64,000 nt of DNA, from assembly GCF_049532965.1 (NCBI RefSeq), contig NZ_CP186694.1:1488001-1552000 (forward strand), written 5' to 3'. The DNA comes from Roseateles sp049532965. GTDB lineage: Bacteria; Pseudomonadota; Gammaproteobacteria; Burkholderiales; Burkholderiaceae_C. Under the pieces are notes generated by a model. It ran no database searches. It was not told the origin of the DNA and saw nothing but the letters and a program-made list of their open reading frames with translations. Shown piece by piece: positions 9,261 to 17,973 of this stretch (the stretch's first letter is position 1; every line of letters begins with the position of its first letter). A program made the translations under genes and the position numbers.

Positions 9261-10265
9261 TCACTCGATCTGCACGTTCGCGTCCTTCACGAGCTTCGCG
9301 AACTTGCCCGTTTCGTTGCGGATCTTCTCGGCCAGCTGATCGCTGCTGCCGCCGGTCACCTCCGCGCCGAGCTCCTCCATGCGCCTGCGGAACTCGGGCG
9401 CCTGCAGGACCTTCACCATCTCCCCATTGAGCCGGGCGACGACATCCTTTGGCGTGCCGGCCGGCGCCAGCACGCCGAACCATGTGCCGATGTCGAAGCC
9501 CTTCAGGCCGGCTTCGTCCAGCGTCGGCACGTCCGGCAGCGCGCTGGAGCGCCTGGCGGTGGTGACGGCCAGCGCCCGCAGCTTGCCGGCCTTGATGTGC
9601 GGCAGCACCGGCGTGATGGTGTCGAAGGACATCTGGATCTGGCCACCCAGCAGATCGGTGGCGAGCGGACCGCTGCCCTTGTAGGGCACGTGCAGCATCG
9701 TCGTGCCGGTGAGGTTCTGGAACTGCGTGCCGATCAGGTGCTGCGCCGTGCCGTTGCCGTTGGAGCCGTAGGTCCACTTGCCCGGCTGCGCCTTGATCTG
9801 GGCGACCAGTTCCTGCACCGTCTTCGCCGTGGTCGCGCCTGCGTTGACGACCAGCACGTTGGGCACCAGCGCGATGCCGGTGATCGGCACGAAGTCCTTC
9901 TGGAAGTCGTAGGGCAGCCGCTTGTAGACGCTGCTGGCGATCGTGTGATGCACCGCGCCGATGAGCAGCGTGTAGCCATCCGGCTTCGCCTTGGCGACGT
10001 AGTCGGCCCCGAGCGTCGCGCCCGCGCCGGGCTTGCTCTCGACGATCACCGGCTGCCCCAGGCTGGCCTGAAGCTTTTCCGCCAGCGCGCGGGCCAGGAC
10101 ATCGGTCGTGCCGCCGGCCGGGAACGGCACGACCAGCGTCACCGGCTTCGCCGGCCAGGGTTGCGCGCTGGCGCTGCCGGCCCCGGCCAGCCCGGCGGTC
10201 GCCCCAACGGCCGCCGCGGCCATGACGATCGCGCGCCGGCTTCGGAAAGAGGAAAGGCTGCTCAT
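9261..10265 (-). CDS. Bug/TctC-family periplasmic solute-binding receptor
   Basis: A 334-residue exported receptor of the tripartite tricarboxylate transporter type, a family hugely expanded in Burkholderiales. ATG 10265 is preceded by AGGAGA at 6 bases. A signal peptide ends near GSASAQPWPAKPV; then come the hallmark VTLVVPFPAGGTTDVLAR loop and the GADYVAKAKPDGYTLL and TYGSNGNGTAQHL motifs that bind the carboxylate. It begins 49 bases after the stop of a tartrate/malate-type dehydrogenase gene and is read in the same direction, which suggests a shared operon and a C4-dicarboxylate such as tartrate or malate as ligand. No membrane TctA/TctB genes are adjacent. Confidence 0.9.
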   Translation of the reverse strand: MSSLSSFRSRRAIVMAAAAVGATAGLAGAGSASAQPWPAKPVTLVVPFPAGGTTDVLARALAEKLQASLGQPVIVESKPGAGATLGADYVAKAKPDGYTLLIGAVHHTIASSVYKRLPYDFQKDFVPITGIALVPNVLVVNAGATTAKTVQELVAQIKAQPGKWTYGSNGNGTAQHLIGTQFQNLTGTTMLHVPYKGSGPLATDLLGGQIQMSFDTITPVLPHIKAGKLRALAVTTARRSSALPDVPTLDEAGLKGFDIGTWFGVLAPAGTPKDVVARLNGEMVKVLQAPEFRRRMEELGAEVTGGSSDQLAEKIRNETGKFAKLVKDANVQIE

Positions 10266-10314
10266 GGAATGTCTCCTGGATCGATGGCTCTGACGGCCAT
10301 TCATGGGACTGGAA

Positions 10315-11403
10315 TCAGGCGGCGCGGCGCGCCTCGGCCCGTGCCAGCGCGGCACAGACCGCGGCGGTGACGTCCGCCGTCCTCGCCCGTCCGCCGAGAT
10401 CGCCGGTGTGCAGCGCGGGATCGGCGGTCACTGATTCGATCGCTGCCATCAGTCGCTGCGCGGCCTCGCGCTCGCCCAAGTGCTCAAGCAGCATCACCGC
10501 GGACCAGAAGGTGCCGACCGGATTGGCCAGCCCCATCCCCATGATGTCGAAGGCCGAGCCATGGATGGGCTCGAACATCGACGGGTAGCGGCGCTCCGGA
10601 TCGATGTTGCCGGTGGGCGCGATGCCCAGGCTGCCGGCCAGCGCGGCGGCCAGGTCGCTGAGGATGTCGGCGTGCAGGTTGGTGGCGACGATGGTGTCCA
10701 GGCTCGCCGGCTTGTTGACCATGCGCGCGGTCGCGGCGTCGACGAGTTCCTTGCCCCAACTGACATCGGGGAACTCCGCTGCCACCTGCGAGGCGATCTC
10801 GTCCCACATCACCATCGCGTGGCGCTGGGCGTTGCTCTTGGTGACGACCGTCAGCAGCTTGCGCGGCCGCGACTGCGCGAGCCGGAACGCGAAGCGCATG
10901 ATCCGCTCGACGCCGGCGCGGGTCATGATGGACACGTCGGTTGCGGCCTCGATCGGATGTCCTTGATGGACGCGCCCACCGACGCCGGCATATTCGCCCT
11001 CGGAGTTCTCCCGGACGATGACCCAGTCCAGGTCGCCCGGTCCACAGCGCTTGAGCGGCGCGTCGATGCCGGGCAGCACCCGAGTCGGGCGGACGTTGGC
11101 GTACTGGTCGAAGCCCTGGCAGATCTTCAGCCGCAGGCCCCACAGCGTGATGTGGTCGGGGATGTCCGGGTCGCCGGCGGAACCGAACAGGATGGCGTCC
11201 TTGTCGCGCAGCGCGTCCAGGCCGTCGGCCGGCATCATCTCGCCGTGCGCTCGGTACCAGTCCCCGCCCCAGCCGAAGTGCTCGAACTCGAAGCGGAAGC
11301 GCTCATCCGCCGCGGCCAGCGCCTGCAGGACTTCCACGCCGGCGGGTATCACTTCCTTGCCGATGCCGTCACCGGGAATGGTGGCGATGCGATAGGTCTT
11401 CAC
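10315..11403 (-). CDS. Tartrate dehydrogenase / D-malate decarboxylating dehydrogenase
   Basis: This 362-residue enzyme belongs to the isocitrate/isopropylmalate dehydrogenase family and is closest in pattern to TtuC/DmlA, which oxidise tartrate or D-malate with NAD and Mn or Mg. Visible signatures are IPGDGIGKEV at the N-terminus, FGSAGDPDIPDH (substrate loop), VIVRENSEGEYAG, the metal-binding Asp region in ATNLHADILSDLAA, and MFEPIHGSAFDIMG near the cofactor site. The start is GTG 11403, with GGAGA 7 bases upstream; an upstream extension would add an unrelated leader. It precedes the Bug receptor gene and diverges from a LysR gene, the usual arrangement of a regulator-controlled carboxylate utilisation unit. 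Confidence 0.88.
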   Translation of the reverse strand: MKTYRIATIPGDGIGKEVIPAGVEVLQALAAADERFRFEFEHFGWGGDWYRAHGEMMPADGLDALRDKDAILFGSAGDPDIPDHITLWGLRLKICQGFDQYANVRPTRVLPGIDAPLKRCGPGDLDWVIVRENSEGEYAGVGGRVHQGHPIEAATDVSIMTRAGVERIMRFAFRLAQSRPRKLLTVVTKSNAQRHAMVMWDEIASQVAAEFPDVSWGKELVDAATARMVNKPASLDTIVATNLHADILSDLAAALAGSLGIAPTGNIDPERRYPSMFEPIHGSAFDIMGMGLANPVGTFWSAVMLLEHLGEREAAQRLMAAIESVTADPALHTGDLGGRARTADVTAAVCAALARAEARRAA

Positions 11404-11516
11404 GGGTCGATCTCCATGGATGTCGTGGAGCGACTCTAGGAAGTCGGCGGCGCTTCGGAACACGGCTACATTCAAGCCATCATTAACCTGGATTCAACGA
11501 TCCGCGGGATGAACCC

Positions 11517-12461
11517 ATGGCCTCCTCGACGCATACCCCGCCGATCCCGGCCATCGCGCCGGCGGACCTCGGCTTCTTCTCGACACTGTGCAGCGCCGGC
11601 AGCCTCAGTGCCGCGGCGCGCGAGCTGGGCATTTCCACCGCCGCGGTGAGCAAGCACCTGACGCAGATGGAGAGCCGGCTCGGCACCGCGCTGCTGAACC
11701 GGACCACGCGCCGGATGAGCCTGACGCAGGAAGGCGAGCTCTACCTGGCGCACGCGCGACAGATCCTTGCGGCGATCGGCGACCTGCAGGAGCTGATGAG
11801 CGCAAGCGGCGGCACGGCGAGGGGCCTGCTGCGCGTCAACGCCACCCTGGGCTTCGGACGCACGCACATCGCGCCGCTGATCTCGAGCTTCGTCCGACGC
11901 CATCCGAAGCTGCAAGTCCAGCTTCAGTTGTCGGTGAATCCGCCGCCCTTGACGGACGACGCCTTCGACGTCTGCATCCGCTTCGGCCCGCCTCCGGACG
12001 CGCGAGTGATCGCCCGGCGCATTGCGCCGAACCGTCGCCTGCTCTGTGCGTCACCGGCCTACCTGGCGGCACATGGGACGCCGAGGACACCGGCGGAACT
12101 CGTGCGGCACGACTGCATCGGCATTCGGCAAGGCGAGGAAGCCTATGGGTTGTGGCGGCTGACATCCAGGCGGGGCAGGAAGGTGATCACCGAAGCGGTG
12201 AAGACGCGTGGCACGCTGACGACAAACGATGGCGAGATCGCGGTCAACTGGGCGCTCGACGGCCACGGCATCCTGATGCGCGCCGAGTGGGACATTGCCC
12301 GTTACCTGAAAAGCGGCCGGCTGGTGCAGGTGCTGCCGGAATGGGAAACGCCGGATGCCGACATCCATGCGGTCTACCCGCAACGGATGCAGGGCACCGC
12401 CCGGGTGAGGCAGTTCGTGGAGCATCTCGCGCAGGCGCTGGGGCGGCCAGGAACGGCCTGA
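11517..12461 (+). CDS. LysR-family transcriptional regulator (DmlR-like)
   Basis: The 314-residue protein has an N-terminal winged helix-turn-helix (LGFFSTLCSAGSLSAAAREL then GISTAAVSKHLTQMESRLG) and a C-terminal effector domain of the periplasmic-binding fold (about residues 95-300). It diverges from the tartrate/D-malate-type dehydrogenase gene and so probably controls it. In the 113-base gap, ATTCAA occurs twice (11470-11475 and 11492-11497), around a T-N11-A-like stretch that could be its operator. The short GGGA upstream is a modest ribosome site. The inducer is presumably a hydroxy-dicarboxylate, by context only. Confidence 0.88.
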   Translation: MASSTHTPPIPAIAPADLGFFSTLCSAGSLSAAARELGISTAAVSKHLTQMESRLGTALLNRTTRRMSLTQEGELYLAHARQILAAIGDLQELMSASGGTARGLLRVNATLGFGRTHIAPLISSFVRRHPKLQVQLQLSVNPPPLTDDAFDVCIRFGPPPDARVIARRIAPNRRLLCASPAYLAAHGTPRTPAELVRHDCIGIRQGEEAYGLWRLTSRRGRKVITEAVKTRGTLTTNDGEIAVNWALDGHGILMRAEWDIARYLKSGRLVQVLPEWETPDADIHAVYPQRMQGTARVRQFVEHLAQALGRPGTA

Positions 12462-12494
12462 CCTCCCCAAGGTCCTGGCGAGCCGCGGCAGCGC

Positions 12495-12977
12495 TCATCC
12501 GCCACGCAGGTGCTGACCGATGAGCGGCATGACCGCCGTCATCAACGTCGCCGCCAGGCCCACGCAGCTGATCGCGATGCCGATCGACCACTTCATCGCG
12601 TTGGTGACCGTCCGATGCATCTCGACGTGCAGCTCGCCGATGCACGCCTTCATCTCGGTGCGCACCGCCTGCATTTCCGAGCGCACCACGCCCACCGTTT
12701 CGTGCATCTCGGCTCGCACGGCGCCAAGCGCCTCGTGCATCTCCGTCCGCACCGCTCCGAGTGCCTCGTGCATCTCGGTCCGCACGGCGCCAAGCGCCGC
12801 ATGCATCTCGGTACGGACCTCGCCGAGGCCCTCCTTCAGCTCGCCGCGAAGCTGCTCCAACTGCGCCCTGGTGGCCAGCGTCGGCAGGATCGTCTCGATG
12901 GCCTGCACGCGGGCGAGCAGTTCCGGGTCGGTCCGAACGACGCGGTCCGCACCGCTCTCATAGGGATTCATCTGCAT
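12495..12977 (-). CDS. Hendecad-repeat coiled-coil protein with C-terminal membrane helix
   Basis: This 160-residue protein is not a family I can name. After a leader rich in charged residues it runs into four near-perfect 11-residue repeats of the type EMHEALGAVRT (about residues 58-101), then a degenerate continuation to about 125. Eleven-residue periodicity favours a slightly right-handed or straight coiled coil. A single hydrophobic helix follows (WSIGIAISCVGLAATLMTAV) and then a short tail, so the coil would lie on one side of the inner membrane. AGGAG lies 5 bases before ATG 12977. The design recalls DUF1640-type or bacteriocin-associated membrane coiled coils, without any firm link. 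It sits alone between LysR and formaldehyde dehydrogenase genes. Confidence 0.75.
   Translation of the reverse strand: MQMNPYESGADRVVRTDPELLARVQAIETILPTLATRAQLEQLRGELKEGLGEVRTEMHAALGAVRTEMHEALGAVRTEMHEALGAVRAEMHETVGVVRSEMQAVRTEMKACIGELHVEMHRTVTNAMKWSIGIAISCVGLAATLMTAVMPLIGQHLRGG
12702..12833. repeat. 33-bp tandem repeats inside the coiled-coil gene
   Basis: Units begin at 12702, 12735, 12768 and 12801 and each encodes eleven residues on the minus strand. The units differ by only a few bases, so the array is recent or kept homogeneous by recombination, and copy number could vary between strains. Confidence 0.8.
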
Positions 12978-13121
12978 GGGTTCTCCTCAAACAGCAGCGG
13001 GCACCTGCCCGCCGTGAGAGCCACTCTGCCATCGCCGACGAAGCCCAAAACCGAAAACGGCCCCTCCTCCCCCATCAGCTGACGTCGATCTGACGCCGAT
13101 CTGTGGGCCCCTTGAGGGCGG

Positions 13122-14246
13122 TCAACTTTTGGTGGATCCGTAGTGCACCACCGACCGGATCGACTTGCCCTCGTGCATGAGATCAAACGCCTCGTTGATA
13201 CCGGTCAGCGGCATCGTGTGGGTGACGAAGGGCGCCAGCTGGATGTCGCCGCGCATCGCCTCCTCCACCATGCCGGGGAGTTGAGAACGCCCCTTCACCC
13301 CTCCGAAGGCGGTGCCCTTCCAGGTGCGACCGGTCACGAGCTGGAACGGACGGGTCGAGATCTCCTGCCCCGCGCCCGCGACGCCGATGACGATGGACTG
13401 TCCCCAGCCGCGATGCGCGCACTCGAGCGCCGCGCGCATCACGTTGACATTGCCGATGCACTCGAAGGAGTGGTCGACACCCCACCCCGTCATCTCGACG
13501 ATCACCTGCTGGATGGGCTTGTCGTGATCCTTGGGATTCACGAAGTCGGTCGCCCCGAAGACCTTGGCGAGGTCGAATTTCGACGGGTTGGTGTCGATCG
13601 CGATGATGCGCCCGGCTTTTGCCAGCTTCGCGCCCTGGATCACCGCCAGGCCGATGCCGCCGAGGCCGAAGACCGCCACGGAATCACCGGGCTGCACCTT
13701 GGCGGTGTTCTTCACCGCGCCCAGGCCGGTCGTCACGCCGCAACCGAGCAGGCACACCTGTTCCGGATTTGCCTCGGGATGGATCTTCGCCAGCGACACC
13801 TCGGCTACCACGGTGTACTCGCTGAAAGTCGAACACCCCATGTAGTGGTAGACCGGCTGGCCCTGGTAGGAGAAGCGGGTGGTGCCGTCGGGCATCACGC
13901 CCTTGCCCTGCGTTGCTCGCACGGCGACGCACAGGTTGGTCTTGCCGGACTTGCAGAACAGGCATTCGCCGCATTCGGCGGTGTAGAGCGGAATCACGTG
14001 ATCGCCGGGCTTGACGCTGGTGACGCCCTCGCCGACCTCGACCACGATGCCCGCGCCCTCGTGGCCCAGCACCGCCGGGAACAGGCCCTCCGGATCGTCG
14101 CCGCTGAGCGTGAACGCGTCGGTGTGGCACACCCCGGTGTGGGTGATGCGAACAAGCACTTCGCCCTTGCGAGGGGGCTCGACGTCGATCTCGACGATCT
14201 GCAGCGGCTTGCCAGCTTCGAACGCGACGGCGGCACGGGACTTCAT
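13122..14246 (-). CDS. frmA: S-(hydroxymethyl)glutathione dehydrogenase (class III alcohol dehydrogenase)
   Basis: A 374-residue zinc enzyme that oxidises the glutathione adduct of formaldehyde with NAD. The catalytic-zinc ligands are visible in THTGVCHTDAFTLSG, GHEGAGIV and the later GCGVTTGLGAVKNTAKV; the structural zinc lobe is CGECLFCKSGKTNLC. The Rossmann motif is VFGLGGIGLAVIQGAK. Length and motifs are those of FrmA/AdhC. ATG 14246 has AAAGG 7 bases upstream. No S-formylglutathione hydrolase or FrmR repressor gene is adjacent, so the partner lies elsewhere. In this region it is followed upstream by two more dehydrogenase genes on the same strand but with gaps of over 100 bases. Confidence 0.95.
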   Translation of the reverse strand: MKSRAAVAFEAGKPLQIVEIDVEPPRKGEVLVRITHTGVCHTDAFTLSGDDPEGLFPAVLGHEGAGIVVEVGEGVTSVKPGDHVIPLYTAECGECLFCKSGKTNLCVAVRATQGKGVMPDGTTRFSYQGQPVYHYMGCSTFSEYTVVAEVSLAKIHPEANPEQVCLLGCGVTTGLGAVKNTAKVQPGDSVAVFGLGGIGLAVIQGAKLAKAGRIIAIDTNPSKFDLAKVFGATDFVNPKDHDKPIQQVIVEMTGWGVDHSFECIGNVNVMRAALECAHRGWGQSIVIGVAGAGQEISTRPFQLVTGRTWKGTAFGGVKGRSQLPGMVEEAMRGDIQLAPFVTHTMPLTGINEAFDLMHEGKSIRSVVHYGSTKS

Positions 14247-14407
14247 GGGACGGCCTTTCGGAACAGGGGGACGGGAGCGCCGGCACGGCGCCATTGGCGG
14301 GCGAGTCTATACCCCGCCCTCCGTGCGTCACCGCCTCCGCGCTCCCCGCAGCGCACGGCCCATGCGCGGCCCGCACGGGAGCGCCCGTCGTTCCGAGCCG
14401 GGCCCGC

Positions 14408-15190
14408 TCAGGCCTTGCCGGGCTCCGCCATCTGCCGGTGGCGCTCGGCCAGCACGGCGTCGGGCGTCACATGCGTCAGCGCGGCCTGCAGCTTGTTCTT
14501 CCAGCCGGCGACCACGCCCGCCTCGCCCTCCTCCATTGCCTCGTAGCCGGTCCTGGCGACGGACTCGGGCGACTGCTTGCTGCCCTGGCCCACCTGCGTG
14601 TCGGTCAACTCTGCGCGCTTGAAGAACTCGGTATCGGTCGGCCCCGGCATCAGCACGGTCACCGAGACATTGGTGTCCTTCAGTTCATTGCGCAGCGCGT
14701 AGGCGAACGAATCGATGAAGGCCTTGGTCCCGTTGTAGACGGCCTGGAAGGTCCCCGGCATCAGCCCGGCGATCGAGCCGGTGATCAGGATCTTCCCGGC
14801 ATTGCGCTCGCGCATCGACTTGCCCACGCGCTGGATCAGGTCCAGCGTTCCGGTGATGTTGGTGTCGATGACGTGGCGCACCGCGTTGAAGTCCTGGTCC
14901 AGGAACGCGTGCCCCAGCCCATGGCCGGCGTTGGCCAGCAGCGCATCGACATCGCGGCCGCCCAGCGCGGCATGCAGTGCGTCGACCCCTTGGGGCGTGG
15001 CCAGGTCGGCGTTGAGCGTCTGGACCTGCGCGCCCTCGGCCCGGCAGGCGGCCGCCGTCTCGTCGAGCGGCCGGTCGGCGGCGATCAGCAGGTCATACCC
15101 GTGACGGGCGCACTCCAGCGCGAGTTCGCGCCCGATGCCGCTGGAGGCGCCAGTGATGACGGCCAGCGGCCGCCCCGAGATGTCGTTCAT
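14408..15190 (-). CDS. Short-chain dehydrogenase/reductase
   Basis: This 260-residue classical SDR has the TGASSGIGREL cofactor motif at residues 14-24, the ANAGHGLG motif, an active-site Ser in ITGSIAGLMPG and the catalytic pair in YNGTK. The PGPTDTEFF segment after the active site is typical of the broad-specificity oxidoreductase subgroup annotated as YqjQ/DltE-like. An AGGAG site precedes ATG 15190. The residue after the glycine motif and the Asp in AADRPLDE suggest NAD rather than NADP, but this is a weak call. It is followed upstream by a zinc dehydrogenase gene read in the same direction; no pathway can be assigned. Confidence 0.85.
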   Translation of the reverse strand: MNDISGRPLAVITGASSGIGRELALECARHGYDLLIAADRPLDETAAACRAEGAQVQTLNADLATPQGVDALHAALGGRDVDALLANAGHGLGHAFLDQDFNAVRHVIDTNITGTLDLIQRVGKSMRERNAGKILITGSIAGLMPGTFQAVYNGTKAFIDSFAYALRNELKDTNVSVTVLMPGPTDTEFFKRAELTDTQVGQGSKQSPESVARTGYEAMEEGEAGVVAGWKNKLQAALTHVTPDAVLAERHRQMAEPGKA

Positions 15191-15249
15191 CGCAACTCCT
15201 TGCAGGTCGGCGAAGGAAGAGAAGGCGCGGGACGAAGGCCAGCGCCGGT

Positions 15250-16428
15250 TCAGCTCAGCCCGAACGGCGTCAGCACCACCTTGCGGCAGTCCTCTTCCTT
15301 CTTGTTGAAGATCTCGTAGCCGCGTGCCGCCTCAATCAGCGGCAGGCGGTGGCTGATGATCACGTCCGGCTTCAGCAGGCCCTTCTCGATCGCGCCGAGC
15401 AGTTCCGGCATGAAGCGCTGCGCGTGGGTCTGGCCGCTGGTGAAGCTCAGGCCCTTCTCGAAGGCGTCACCGAACAGGAAGCCGTGGATGAAGCCGGCGT
15501 AGACGCCGGGCACGCTGACGACCCCGCCCCGCCGCGTGGCGGCGATCGCCCAGCGCAGCGACGTGCCGCTCGATCCCTCGAGCCTCAAGGTGGACAGCAC
15601 CGTCTCCACGGTACTGCCCTTGGCCTCGAAGCCGACGGCATCGATCGAGGCGTCGACACCGCGATGGTCCGTCTGCTCGACGATCACCTGCGCCGGATCG
15701 TCGATCTGGTCGAAATCGATCGGCAGCACACCATAGGTTTCCTTCGCGAAGGCGAGCCGGTACGGGTGGTGGTCCACCATGAAGATCCGCTCCGCGCCCA
15801 TCATGCGGGCGCAGGCGGCGCTCATCATGCCGACGGGTCCGGCGCCGAAGATCGCCACGGAGGACCCGGGCACGATCTGCGCGTTCAGCGCGGCCTGGTA
15901 GCCGGTGGGCAGGATGTCGGACAGGAACAGCACCTGCTCGTCGCTGAGGCTGCTGTCGGGGATCACCAGCGGCCCGACGTTGGCCTTGGGTACCCGCACA
16001 TACTGGGCTTGTCCCCCCGGGTAGCCGCCGTACAGGTGGCTGTAGCCGAAGAGACCCGCGCCGGAGCGGACATCCTTCTTGTTCAGGATCGCCCCGCGGC
16101 CCGGGTTGGTGTTCTCGCAGGCAGCGAAGAGCTTGCGGCCGCAGAAGAAGCAGTCCCCGCACGAGATCGTGAACGGCACCACCACGCGATCGCCGCGCCG
16201 CACGTTCACGACTGCCGGGCCCGCGTCCTCCACCACGCCCATGAACTCATGGCCCAGGATGTCCCCGTCCTTCATGTCGGGGATCTTGCCGCGGTAGATG
16301 TGCAGGTCGGAGCCGCAGATCGCGGTGGCGGTGACGCGCAGCAGGATGTCGTCGTCGGCCGCGAGCACGGGGTCGGGGACGGTCTCGACGCGCACGTCGT
16401 GGGCGCCGTGGTAGGTCAGAGCGAGCAT
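15250..16428 (-). CDS. Zinc-dependent alcohol dehydrogenase (glutathione-independent type)
   Basis: The 392-residue protein is a medium-chain zinc dehydrogenase of the threonine/formaldehyde dehydrogenase branch. It shows CGSDLHIYRGKIPDMKDGDI and GHEFMGVVEDAG for the catalytic zinc, CGDCFFCGRKLFAACENTN for the structural zinc site, and the cofactor motif VAIFGAGPVGMMSAACARMM. The insertion around GGYPGGQAQYVRVP is usual for this branch. ATG 16428 has AAGG 6 bases upstream. Substrate is uncertain: a short aldehyde, alcohol or polyol. It is divergent from the YetF-like gene with a 258-base gap holding no obvious gene. Confidence 0.88.
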   Translation of the reverse strand: MLALTYHGAHDVRVETVPDPVLAADDDILLRVTATAICGSDLHIYRGKIPDMKDGDILGHEFMGVVEDAGPAVVNVRRGDRVVVPFTISCGDCFFCGRKLFAACENTNPGRGAILNKKDVRSGAGLFGYSHLYGGYPGGQAQYVRVPKANVGPLVIPDSSLSDEQVLFLSDILPTGYQAALNAQIVPGSSVAIFGAGPVGMMSAACARMMGAERIFMVDHHPYRLAFAKETYGVLPIDFDQIDDPAQVIVEQTDHRGVDASIDAVGFEAKGSTVETVLSTLRLEGSSGTSLRWAIAATRRGGVVSVPGVYAGFIHGFLFGDAFEKGLSFTSGQTHAQRFMPELLGAIEKGLLKPDVIISHRLPLIEAARGYEIFNKKEEDCRKVVLTPFGLS

Positions 16429-16686
16429 GGGCAGCCTTTCAGCGTGATGACAGCGAGGGTTCTGAGCCCGTGGTGGCAACGTGAACTCCCGGCCGCCGCC
16501 TGTCATTGCCCCCCATTGCCCGTCGTGGCCGGCGGCTGCGGCATTCGCTGCCGACGGCTTGACGGCAAGGAATCGCGCTTCTCCCGCGCTGCTCCTGGCG
16601 TTGCCCGGCATGCACTCGCGAGCGGGCACCGCCCTTGCCTTTCGACCGATGTCGCCGACAGGCGTTTCGGAACGGAGCCGTTTCAG

Positions 16687-17148
16687 ATGTTTGACATGAC
16701 CGTCAGCCCGTGGGAGCTGCTCGCGCGGGCGGTGCTGATCTATCTCGCCCTGCTGCTGATGGTGCGGCTCTCCGGCAAACGCACCGTCGGTCAGTTCACG
16801 CCGTTCGACCTGCTGGTCGTCATGCTGCTCAGCGAAGGCGTCAGCAACGGCTTGAGCGGCGGCGACGAGTCGGTGACCGGCGCCTGGCTGGTCGCGGCGG
16901 TGCTCATCGCGATGAACGGCCTCATCGGTTTCCTTGGCTCGCGCAGCAAGCGGGTCGAGCGCATCCTGGAAGGCTCTCCCGTGCTCATCGGGCGCGACGG
17001 GCAGTGGTTCCACGATGTCATCCGCCGGCATCGGCTCAGCGACCTGGACGTCGAGAAGTCGCTGCGGGAGTCGGATTGCTCGTTGAGCGACGTGAAGATC
17101 GCCATCCTGGAGAGCGACGGCACCATCAGCATCGTCAAGAAGAAGTGA
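16687..17148 (+). CDS. YetF-like membrane protein (DUF421)
   Basis: A 153-residue inner-membrane protein of the DUF421/YetF/YcaP family. Two or three hydrophobic helices occupy the first 80 residues (LLARAVLIYLALLLMVRLSG, then FDLLVVMLLSEG and AWLVAAVLIAMNGLIGFLG), with the family hallmark RLSGKRTVGQFTPFDLLV between them. A small mixed alpha/beta cytosolic domain follows. It is somewhat shorter than typical members. The function of the family is not firmly known; some members influence spore or envelope properties. GGAG lies 9 bases before ATG 16687. Confidence 0.85.
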   Translation: MFDMTVSPWELLARAVLIYLALLLMVRLSGKRTVGQFTPFDLLVVMLLSEGVSNGLSGGDESVTGAWLVAAVLIAMNGLIGFLGSRSKRVERILEGSPVLIGRDGQWFHDVIRRHRLSDLDVEKSLRESDCSLSDVKIAILESDGTISIVKKK

Positions 17149-17167
17149 CGTCGCGGAGGGTGTTACC

Positions 17168-17231
17168 CCCTCTCCCGCTTGCGGGAGAGGGTTGGGGGTG
17201 AGGGTGCCTTCTCCCGCGAAGCGGGAGAAGG
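17168..17231. terminator. REP-like double hairpin between convergent genes
   Basis: CCCTCTCCCGC-TT-GCGGGAGAGGG (17168-17191) and CCTTCTCCCGC-GAA-GCGGGAGAAGG (17207-17231) are two strong palindromes, separated by the GGGTGAGGGT motif that accompanies the same element elsewhere in the window (23.5 and 39.4 kb). They lie between the convergent ends of the YetF-like and hemerythrin genes, where they could end transcription in both directions. There is no T-tract. Confidence 0.7.
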
Positions 17232-17244
17232 AGTTCCCTACCGC

Positions 17245-17766
17245 TCAATGCGTCATCTGCTGCTCCGCCATCAACTCTTCCTTGCGCTGCATCAAGCGCT
17301 CGCCGAGCTCGGCCAGATCCAGCCCCGACTTCTTCGCCTTGGGGAACATCTCGTTCTGTTCCTCCTTGACGTGGTGCTTGACCCATTCGCCCATGACGGT
17401 GACCTTGGCGTCGTAGTCCTCGCCATCGGGCTCGACGCCCTGCACGGCGGCGATCAGGTCCTTGATGCTCTGGTGCTCGACGCGCGCTTCGGGCACGAGC
17501 TCCTTGTCCTTCAGCGCGGCCTGCACTTCGGGATAGAAGATCTCTTCCTCGATCTGCGCATGGACGGTCAGCTCCATGCAGATCTGGTCGACCAGCTGCT
17601 TCTTCTTCGCGGGCGAGCGCGACTTCTCGAACTGCTCGAACAGCTCGCTGACCTTCTTGTGGTCGGCGCGCAGCAAGCCGACGGCATCAGGCGTGCGGGT
17701 GCGCGCCGTGGTGCGCCGCGTCGTCGTTTTGCGGCCTGCGGCCGCGCTTGTCGTCGTGGAGGGCAT
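17245..17766 (-). CDS. Hemerythrin HHE-domain protein
   Basis: The 173-residue protein starts with a low-complexity Ser/Thr/Arg/Lys tail (residues 1-26) and then has a single four-helix hemerythrin-type domain. The iron-ligand pattern is seen in LLRADHKKVSELFEQ, TVHAQIEEEIFYPEV, EARVEHQSIKDLI and EWVKHHVKEEQNEMFP. Such proteins bind a di-iron centre and respond to oxygen or reactive species, or store iron. The basic tail could bind nucleic acid. ATG 17766 has AGGAGA 6 bases upstream. It is monocistronic and convergent with the YetF-like gene. Confidence 0.9.
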   Translation of the reverse strand: MPSTTTSAAAGRKTTTRRTTARTRTPDAVGLLRADHKKVSELFEQFEKSRSPAKKKQLVDQICMELTVHAQIEEEIFYPEVQAALKDKELVPEARVEHQSIKDLIAAVQGVEPDGEDYDAKVTVMGEWVKHHVKEEQNEMFPKAKKSGLDLAELGERLMQRKEELMAEQQMTH

Positions 17767-17973
17767 GTGGAATCTCCTGGCTGTGGATGCTGGGAGGCGC
17801 GCCGTCATGGCACGCCGGAACCTGCAAGTTGGCAAGGACGGTGCCTACCCGATGCCCCCGTCCGGACGCGGGTATGCGCCTTGCTGGAGAAGGCCTCGCT
17901 TCTCCCCGACCTCCCCGACTCGTCGCGCATCACCGCGTGCCCATCGGGCTCCCCGTCTCATCAGGATCTGTTC

